A stretch of DNA of 11,008 bases from CAZFQG01 sp964520785. Lineage in GTDB: Bacteria; Planctomycetota; Planctomycetia; Pirellulales; Thermoguttaceae. The DNA is taken from contig CAZFQG010000203.1 in assembly GCA_964520785.1 (NCBI GenBank), positions 1 to 11,008 on the forward strand, written 5' to 3'. Of this stretch, positions 6,259-11,008 are shown piece after piece. Both the position numbers and the translations under genes were made by a program. Below the pieces are notes generated by a model. The model searched no databases. It had not been told where the DNA came from and was given only the letters and a program-made list of their open reading frames with translations. Positions within the stretch are counted from its first letter, which is position 1. Every line of letters starts with the position of its first letter.

Positions 6259-7269
6259 CTATTTCCGCCGCAATTGTTCCGCGATACGCTTGTCGGTGGC
6301 GCCGGAAACGTCGGCGGGAATCGCGCGGCGGATTTCGGCCAGTTCCTCTTCCCCAAACAGGATCCCGTCGGAGGCACTCGCGTTTTCGCGGACCTGTTTG
6401 GGCGTCTTTCCGCCGGGGATCGTCGTGCTCACGGCCGGGTGGCTGATGACGAACTGAAGCGCCACTTGGGCCAAGGGCTTCCGTTGAGAGCAGGGCAGCC
6501 CCTTCAGTCGCTCGACCGCGGCCACCGTTTCCTGGATCGCCTCGGGCGACATCAGTTGTGCCCGGTGGTCGTTGGGAGGAAACCGGGTGTCGGCGGAATA
6601 CTTGCCGGAGAGGAAGCCGCTGGCCAAGGGAACTCGGGCGACGATGCCGATCTCGCGTTCGATCGCCAGCGGAAACAACTCCGCTTCCGGTTCGCGCTCG
6701 AAGATATTGTACACGACCTGAATCACCTCGCCGAAGCCGCCGCGGATCATCTTGACGCCATCCGTGACCGGTCCGATGGAGATGCCGTAGTGGCGGATCT
6801 TGCCGGCCTCCTTCAGCCGATCGAGGCATTCGCGCGCCTCGAGGCAGGCCTGAAACTGCTCGTCGCTTCGCGGCGTGTGCAGGAGATAGACGTCGAGGTA
6901 ATCGGTCCGGAGTCGGCCGAGCGAACCTTCCACGCTCGTGGTGATCCACTCCGGCGAGAAGTCCTTCGTCCACTGCTCGTCGACCGAGCGGTTGCCGACT
7001 TTCGACGCGATGACGACCTTCTCGCGGACCCCTTGAAGGGCCTTGCCCAGGAGTTCTTCGCTGTGCCCCGCCCCGTAGGCGTCGGCCGTGTCGAAGAAGG
7101 TCACGCCGGCGTCGAGGGCCGCCCGGACCGCTTCCATCGATTCCGCGTCGGACGTAGTTCCCCAGCCGATCTGTAGGGTTCCCAACTTCGCCGGCCCCCC
7201 GATCGCCCACGCGCCGAAGCCGATTTCGGATACGCGAAGCCCCGTTTTTCCCAGTGTTCTAAATTGCAT
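6259..7269 (-). CDS. Aldo/keto reductase
   Basis: 336 residues, a cytoplasmic NAD(P)H-dependent oxidoreductase that interconverts carbonyls and alcohols, often on sugars. The N-terminus, MQFRTLGKTGLRVSEIGFGA, is the classic start of the bacterial AKR group. The catalytic tetrad is complete: Asp60 and Tyr65 (FFDTADAYG), Lys90 (VIASK) and His131 (DVYLLH). The cofactor loop is PGGKTPKQVREN (285-296). VVYNIFEREPEAELFP and PLASGFLSGKY are further family signatures. The start at 7269 is chosen because an AGGAG lies six bases upstream and homology begins at residue 2. The open frame extends 25 codons further, but only through spacer. The gene sits 96 bases after the ThuA-like gene and 106 before the SIMPL-like gene, consistent with co-transcription. 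The substrate is unknown; the neighbours suggest sugar oxidation products. Confidence 0.93.
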   Translation of the reverse strand: MQFRTLGKTGLRVSEIGFGAWAIGGPAKLGTLQIGWGTTSDAESMEAVRAALDAGVTFFDTADAYGAGHSEELLGKALQGVREKVVIASKVGNRSVDEQWTKDFSPEWITTSVEGSLGRLRTDYLDVYLLHTPRSDEQFQACLEARECLDRLKEAGKIRHYGISIGPVTDGVKMIRGGFGEVIQVVYNIFEREPEAELFPLAIEREIGIVARVPLASGFLSGKYSADTRFPPNDHRAQLMSPEAIQETVAAVERLKGLPCSQRKPLAQVALQFVISHPAVSTTIPGGKTPKQVRENASASDGILFGEEELAEIRRAIPADVSGATDKRIAEQLRRK

Positions 7270-7275
7270 TTCGAA

Positions 7276-7280
7276 CTCCT
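7276..7280 (-). promoter_or_regulatory. Shine-Dalgarno that fixes the aldo/keto reductase start
   Basis: AGGAG on the minus strand, within AAAGGAG, six bases before the ATG at 7269. It supports this start over the upstream in-frame ATG at 7344. Confidence 0.75.
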
Positions 7281-7295
7281 TTCTTTTTTCCGTGG

Positions 7296-7308
7296 GGGGA
7301 TGATCCCC
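7296..7308. repeat. Perfect 13-base inverted repeat between ThuA-like and reductase genes
   Basis: GGGGATGATCCCC is symmetric around one central base. In RNA it would form a short hairpin with four G-C pairs and a five-base loop, 27 bases before the reductase start. There is no T-run after it in the direction of transcription, so it is not a typical terminator. It may be an operator, a processing or stability hairpin, or chance. Confidence 0.35.
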
Positions 7309-7365
7309 GCTTCCGCATGGGCGGTCGAGGAAAGCCCGGGTCATTTGCGAATCGACGCCGTACGA

Positions 7366-8250
7366 TTAGTGCGGCTCACGGACGCGCGATTGCGTCGCCG
7401 TGGGGAAGTCATCCGGTACTTCTTGGGTGACCTTGCCGGTCGCGGCCCATTCGGTGCCGCGCTGGAAGGTGACGATGAAGGCGACGCTCTTGAGCTGGTC
7501 CGGTCCATGGCCGAGGACCGTGTGGAAGACGCGGCCTTTTCCGTAGTCGATCGTCATGAGCGTCGGCTCGTGTTCACCGGTTCCCCCCTTGTCCTTGGGG
7601 GAGAACGACGTCGCCAGAACGGTGATGTTCTTCGCGGGACCGCGCAGGCGGTTGTACAACTCATCCGCGGTGTGCATGAAGCTCGAGGGCAGGCCCTTCG
7701 TGATCGGGTGGTCCGGTACCCGGACGTCCAGCGCGTATTCGTGCTGCGGTCCGTGAGAACCGCCGGGGCCGGGGGTCATGTCGCGGACGATCTCGCCGTC
7801 GCGCCACCGCAGATAGGGGCCGTCCTTCTCGTTACGGTCGCCCCATCCTCCGACGCCGATCATCTCGTTGTATTCCTTCCACTCGGGGAAGGCATTGTCG
7901 GCCGCGTGGTAGATTACGAGGCCGCCTCCTTCGCGGACGTACTTTTCGAAGGCCGCGTTGACGGCTTCCGGCCAGGGATCGCCGTTGTAGCCGTAGGCCA
8001 TGACGACGACGTCGACCCCGTCGAAGGTGGGCTGGAACGCCGACATATCGCCCCCCTTCGGCGGCGAAGTATAGACGTCGACGTCGAAAAGACCGGTCTG
8101 TTCGAGCATCGCCTTGAGCATGGGCGACGTCTTGGCCCAGTCGTGGGAACCGTCTTGTCCGGTGATGACAAGGGCCTTCAGCTCGGCCGCCGAGCCGAAC
8201 CCGGCGAAAACGGCGACGAGCGCCAAGGCGAGGAAAACGCGTCGAATCAT
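7366..8250 (-). CDS. Secreted ThuA-like domain protein
   Basis: 294 residues with a Sec signal peptide (IRRVFLALALVAVFAGFGSA, cleavage near 21-22), so it acts outside the cytoplasm. The rest is one ThuA-like, glutamine-amidotransferase-fold domain. Landmarks are KALVITGQDGSHDWAKTSP (25-43), VDVVVMAYGYNGDPWP (79-94), YVREGGGLVIYHAADNAFPEW (104-124, with His115), DHPITKGLP (180-188), TADELYNRL (195-202) and the final GRVFHTVLGHGPD (239-251). The founding ThuA of Sinorhizobium meliloti works with the dehydrogenase ThuB in catabolism of trehalose and related disaccharides through 3-keto intermediates. Planctomycetes carry many exported ThuA-like proteins of unknown substrate, so thuA is not assigned. 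AAGGA precedes the ATG by about eight bases. It lies 60 bases downstream of the FAD oxidoreductase gene and is probably cotranscribed with it. Confidence 0.9.
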   Translation of the reverse strand: MIRRVFLALALVAVFAGFGSAAELKALVITGQDGSHDWAKTSPMLKAMLEQTGLFDVDVYTSPPKGGDMSAFQPTFDGVDVVVMAYGYNGDPWPEAVNAAFEKYVREGGGLVIYHAADNAFPEWKEYNEMIGVGGWGDRNEKDGPYLRWRDGEIVRDMTPGPGGSHGPQHEYALDVRVPDHPITKGLPSSFMHTADELYNRLRGPAKNITVLATSFSPKDKGGTGEHEPTLMTIDYGKGRVFHTVLGHGPDQLKSVAFIVTFQRGTEWAATGKVTQEVPDDFPTATQSRVREPH

Positions 8251-8310
8251 GGTTGTGGTCCTTTCTATTCGCAGGTTAAAATGGTAGGGGACAGTGGGGC
8301 CGGTGCGCGG

Positions 8311-9672
8311 CTATCCCAGGTAGGCTTTTTGTGAACGCAGTAACGCTTGCAGTTTTTTGACATCCACGTCGCGGACCAGGCAGCCGTCCTTCACCGCCAG
8401 CGCCGCGGCGCACCCGGCGGCGTGACCGGTGATGAAGCAGTTTGGGATGACGCGGATCAGGTCCGACATCCGCGGCTCGCCGGAGATGCACCGACCCGAG
8501 GCGAGGAGATTTTCGACCCGCTTCGGGAGGAGGGCTCCGTACGGAATCTGCCATTCCTGGTGGTCCGCGTTCCACGCGCCCCCGACCGCGACGACATCGT
8601 CGAACGCCCGGTTCTTCTGAAGCCCCTCCATGGTGAGCGTTTCGACGCCGTCGAGTACCCTCGTGATCCGGACGCCGAGTTGCGGCGCGGTTTCCATCAA
8701 GTATACATCTTCGTAACCCGGCGTGTTTTTCAATTCCTGGACCTGCTTCCAGATTTGTCGCCGGTGGTTGAGTTCCAACCGGGTCAGTTCCTTGACGTCG
8801 ACGCCGTCGGCGTCCGGCCCGTGCATGTTGACCCAGTTGACCCCTTCGATCGGCGTGATGGCGCCGAGATGCTTTACCGGCCGCCCCTTGGGGGCCTTCT
8901 CCTTGTCGACCTTGTCGAGGTTGCCGATGCGGTAGGGGAGTCCGATGTGGTAGACGCGGCGCTCGTGTTCGGCGCCGGCGGCCGCGAAGACGTCTCCGTC
9001 GCCGGTGGCGTCGACGACCGTCTGGGCGAGGATCGCCTGGCGGCCCGATTTGCTCTCGAAGACGGCCCCGCGGATCGTGTCGCCGTCCATGACCGCGTCG
9101 ACGCCCCAGCAGTGGAGGAAGACATCGATCCTGGCTTCGAGAACCATCTCGACCATGAGGTACTTCAGCGCCTCGGCGTCGACGGTCGGATTCACCCCGG
9201 GCCGCCGGTTGACGATGCCCCGATCGAAGGCCTCCAGCCGCTGCATCATCTCCTCGCCGATTCCTTGGCAGACCTGCTTGTTCCCCTTTACCCAATGGCC
9301 CAGGACGATGAGGACGAGCCCCCCCGTCCAGAGGCCGCCGAAATGACCGTATCGCTCCACCAGCGTCGTCTTCGCCCCGGCCCTGGCGGCGGCGATGGCG
9401 GCGGTCACCCCCGCCGGTCCGGCCCCGACGACGAGGACGTCCGTCTGGTGCAGAATGGGGATTTCCTGCCTCGGCTCAATAACCTTCCCCCCCTCGACCG
9501 CCGCCGTATGGCCCGTGGCCCCCCCCACCTTCACCCCCGGCCGGGCGTCCACCCGGCTGGCCGGATCGGCCTTCGCCCCGCCGGACAACAGCGAGTGCCC
9601 CAGTCCGGCCGCCAACCCGGCCGACCCAAGGCCCTGCATGAGTTCTCGCCGGGAGATGCGTTTTCCACTCAT
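8311..9672 (-). CDS. Tat-signal FAD-dependent oxidoreductase (FAD_oxidored family)
   Basis: 453 residues, first gene of the minus-strand cluster. The N-terminus has a twin-arginine signal: SRRELMQGL (7-15, Arg8-Arg9) followed by a weakly hydrophobic Gly/Ala-rich stretch. It is therefore likely exported folded with its cofactor. The FAD site is TDVLVVGAGPAGVTAAIAAA (77-96, GxGxxG at 83-88), then the acidic end of the second strand, LVER (104-107), and GHFGGLWTGG (109-118). A second FAD-binding segment is VVDATGDGDVFAAAGA (219-234). The C-terminal flavin motif is NLLASGRCISGEPRMSD (388-404), then ITGHAAGCAAALA. This matches the PF12831-type family, whose members oxidise varied substrates and are poorly characterised. 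AGGA about eight bases before the ATG supports the start. With the ThuA-like neighbour it may oxidise a glycoside or sugar; this is inferred from context only. Confidence 0.92.
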   Translation of the reverse strand: MSGKRISRRELMQGLGSAGLAAGLGHSLLSGGAKADPASRVDARPGVKVGGATGHTAAVEGGKVIEPRQEIPILHQTDVLVVGAGPAGVTAAIAAARAGAKTTLVERYGHFGGLWTGGLVLIVLGHWVKGNKQVCQGIGEEMMQRLEAFDRGIVNRRPGVNPTVDAEALKYLMVEMVLEARIDVFLHCWGVDAVMDGDTIRGAVFESKSGRQAILAQTVVDATGDGDVFAAAGAEHERRVYHIGLPYRIGNLDKVDKEKAPKGRPVKHLGAITPIEGVNWVNMHGPDADGVDVKELTRLELNHRRQIWKQVQELKNTPGYEDVYLMETAPQLGVRITRVLDGVETLTMEGLQKNRAFDDVVAVGGAWNADHQEWQIPYGALLPKRVENLLASGRCISGEPRMSDLIRVIPNCFITGHAAGCAAALAVKDGCLVRDVDVKKLQALLRSQKAYLG

Positions 9673-9723
9673 CGTGTATCCTCATTTTCTGCGCGAAATC
9701 GTCCTAATGATCGAATATGGGCC

Positions 9724-9752
9724 ATTTTAACCGACCGGCCGGGATATGAGAA
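9724..9752 (-). promoter_or_regulatory. Predicted sigma70-type promoter for the FAD oxidoreductase-ThuA-reductase-SIMPL cluster
   Basis: On the minus strand TTCTCA (9752-9747, 4/6) and TAAAAT (9729-9724, 5/6) are 17 bases apart. Transcription would start near 9717, about 45 bases before the ATG at 9672. No comparable promoter was noticed in the short gaps downstream, which fits a single transcript. Confidence 0.45.
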
Positions 9753-9872
9753 GTTTCCCGTCGAGGCAAAGCATTTACGCTCTTGGGGTTTTCAACAGGC
9801 CAGAGTGTAAGTGCCTTTTTCCAGGAGACTTCCGTCAAACAGACCCAATCCGCACGAAACCGGGGCGAAGGC

Positions 9873-9900
9873 TTGACCGCTTCGCCTGTTCCAGTATGAT
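9873..9900 (+). promoter_or_regulatory. Predicted sigma70-type promoter for the DUF1559 gene
   Basis: TTGACC (9873-9878, 5/6) and TATGAT (9895-9900, 5/6) are separated by 16 bases. Start near 9907 gives a leader of about 80 bases before the ATG at 9988. It has the closest match to consensus of the three promoters in the window. Confidence 0.55.
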
Positions 9901-9972
9901 GGTGGTATTCCGCAGCGAATCGATGGTTACCATTGTTTGCGATGGCTTCCCGGCGATTGGTAAGTGAGGTTT

Positions 9973-9980
9973 AGGAGGAG
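9973..9980 (+). promoter_or_regulatory. Shine-Dalgarno that fixes the DUF1559 start
   Basis: AGGAGGAG at 9973-9980, seven bases before the ATG at 9988. It lies inside the longer open frame that begins with GTG at 9964. The GTG reading would translate the ribosome site itself into a run of arginines, so the ATG is preferred. Confidence 0.8.
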
Positions 9981-9987
9981 AAGGCGC

Positions 9988-10923
9988 ATGCGGCGATCTG
10001 GTTTTACACTGGTCGAGCTGCTGGTGGTTATCGCCATCATCGGTATTCTGATCGCCCTATTGCTTCCGGCGGTCCAGGCCGCCCGGGAAGCGGCGAGGAG
10101 AGTGCAATGCACCAACCAATTGAAGCAGCTCTCCCTCGGCTGTGCCATGCACCACGACGTGCAGAACCACTATCCCGCCGGCGGTTTCACGCAGTGGCAT
10201 TGCGGAGATCCCGATTTGGGCTATGGAGAGGATCAGCCGGGTGGATGGTTCTACAACATCCTCCCGTTCATCGAATTGGCGGAACTGCGGGAAATGGGGG
10301 CGGGTTATCCCACGATCGTGAAGAAGAAGTTTCTGGGCGAACTGATCACGAAATACCCCATCTCCATCGCCTACTGCCCCTCGCGCCGCGCCGCGGACGT
10401 CTATGACCTGGGAATCTACGTCAATAATCCCGTCCATTTCCAGAACGTCACCGTTTCCACCCCCGTCAAGACGGCGCGGAACGACTATGCGATGAACTAC
10501 GGCGACCAGCAATTCCAGCACAGCATGGGTGATTATTCCCATCATACGGGGATCGGATTCCACCGCAGCACGATCAAGATCGACGAGGTCACCGACGGAA
10601 CCAGCAACACGTTTCTCATCGGCGAAAAATATATGCCGGCCAATCATTACACCGACGGAATGGCGATGGGAGACGACGGAACCGTTTACGGCGGACACGA
10701 TTGGGATATCGGCCGGTGGACGAACCGGTTGTACAAGCCCTATCAAGACACGTTCGGGTATGACGGAGCCCCTCTGAGCGCGGCCTTCGGCAGCGCACAT
10801 GCCGGTGGAATGAATTTCGCTTTTTGCGACGGTTCCGTCCGTGTCGTGGGCTACGACGTCGACCTCGTAACCTACGAGCGGCTCGGAAATCGAAGAGACG
10901 GCTACACGGCGAAATCGGAGTAG
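9988..10923 (+). CDS. DUF1559 prepilin-like protein (H-X9-DG family)
   Basis: 311 residues. The N-terminus is a type IV pilin-like signal: MRRSG followed by FTLVELLVVIAIIGILIALL. Cleavage by prepilin peptidase is expected after Gly5, leaving Phe at +1 and Glu at +5 (Glu10). The hydrophobic helix continues into LLPAVQAAREAARRVQCTNQ, which is characteristic of DUF1559. Mid-protein landmarks are the Cys-containing YCPSRR and the DEVTDGTSNTFLIGEKY block (199-215). Near the end lies the H-X9-DG motif, with His271 and Asp281-Gly282 (SAHAGGMNFAFCDGSVR). These proteins occur in tens to hundreds of copies in planctomycetes and are thought to be pseudopilin-like surface or secretion-associated proteins; the individual roles are unknown. 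Length is normal and no damage is seen. It has its own promoter and is divergent from the preceding cluster. Confidence 0.95.
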   Translation: MRRSGFTLVELLVVIAIIGILIALLLPAVQAAREAARRVQCTNQLKQLSLGCAMHHDVQNHYPAGGFTQWHCGDPDLGYGEDQPGGWFYNILPFIELAELREMGAGYPTIVKKKFLGELITKYPISIAYCPSRRAADVYDLGIYVNNPVHFQNVTVSTPVKTARNDYAMNYGDQQFQHSMGDYSHHTGIGFHRSTIKIDEVTDGTSNTFLIGEKYMPANHYTDGMAMGDDGTVYGGHDWDIGRWTNRLYKPYQDTFGYDGAPLSAAFGSAHAGGMNFAFCDGSVRVVGYDVDLVTYERLGNRRDGYTAKSE

Positions 10924-11008
10924 GCTTCACTTTCAGCAAGGGTTTCTTTTTCGGGGTCCTCACCAGAATTTGTGGGCATTGGAAGGTTGTTTCCTGGGGG
11001 CCCGACCC

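Larger units (their letters stand above)
9673..9987. other. 315-base divergent promoter region
   Basis: This gap separates the minus-strand FAD oxidoreductase cluster from the plus-strand prepilin-like gene. It holds one predicted promoter for each side (9724-9752 minus, 9873-9900 plus). It also holds an 11-base inverted repeat at 9923-9933 (ATGGT T ACCAT) in the untranslated leader of the plus-strand gene, a possible operator. I see no credible coding sequence or RNA gene in it. Confidence 0.55.

Noticed and set aside
6153..6377. Longer start for the SIMPL-like protein
   Set aside because: The extension overlaps the reductase gene, while an AGGAG and a perfect signal peptide mark 6152 as the start.
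8347..9810. 487-codon open frame antisense to the FAD oxidoreductase
   Set aside because: Repetitive Asp/Arg/Val/Pro-rich sequence typical of a shadow frame. The opposite strand has clear FAD motifs and a Tat signal.
10924..11008. Terminator or further gene after the DUF1559 gene
   Set aside because: Only a weak GGAA/TTCC pairing near 10981 is seen, and the window ends too soon to judge.
1..11008. CRISPR array, tRNA, rRNA, insertion sequence, toxin-antitoxin or defence genes
   Set aside because: Looked for and not found: no regular repeats, no transposase or nuclease motifs, no cloverleaf-like segment recognised.

Overview
The window looks like a planctomycete chromosome (Planctomycetota). 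The DNA is GC-rich. It carries a prepilin-like DUF1559 / H-X9-DG protein, a family hugely expanded in that phylum. It also carries an elongation factor G of the mitochondrial-EFG1/spdEFG1 type, and Tat- or Sec-exported FAD-oxidoreductase and ThuA-like proteins of the kind common there. This assignment is inference from gene content; no rRNA or tRNA is present to confirm it.

Layout. Bases 1-2860 (+) hold one large gene for a GH42-like glycoside hydrolase with a beta-galactosidase trimerisation-type domain. It is open at the left edge and broken by an in-frame TAG (439-441) and a frameshift at a (CG)4 run (2073-2080). It is either a pseudogene or carries sequence errors. A 464-base non-coding gap (2861-3324) follows. 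It contains a good sigma70-like promoter and about 200 bases of self-complementary leader ending in six T's, then fusA (3325-5406, +), which stands alone outside any str operon.

Convergent to fusA is a four-gene minus-strand cluster, read right to left: a Tat-signal FAD-dependent oxidoreductase (9672-8311), a secreted ThuA-like protein (8250-7366), an aldo/keto reductase (7269-6259) and a short secreted SIMPL/DUF541-like protein (6152-5676). Gaps are 60-106 bases, most genes have a clear Shine-Dalgarno sequence, and one promoter lies upstream of the first gene, so an operon is likely. A possible tiny membrane-protein ORF follows at 5701-5531. The first three products suggest oxidation and processing of a sugar or glycoside, partly in the periplasm. 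The substrate cannot be read from the sequence.

The right end (9988-10923, +) is a DUF1559 prepilin-like gene with its own strong promoter, divergent from the minus-strand cluster.

No CRISPR array, transposase, integrase, phage gene, tRNA or rRNA was seen. I found no convincing undescribed multi-gene system. The best leads are the structured fusA leader, the exported redox/ThuA cluster, the atypical SIMPL protein and the decayed, active-site-altered GH42-like gene.
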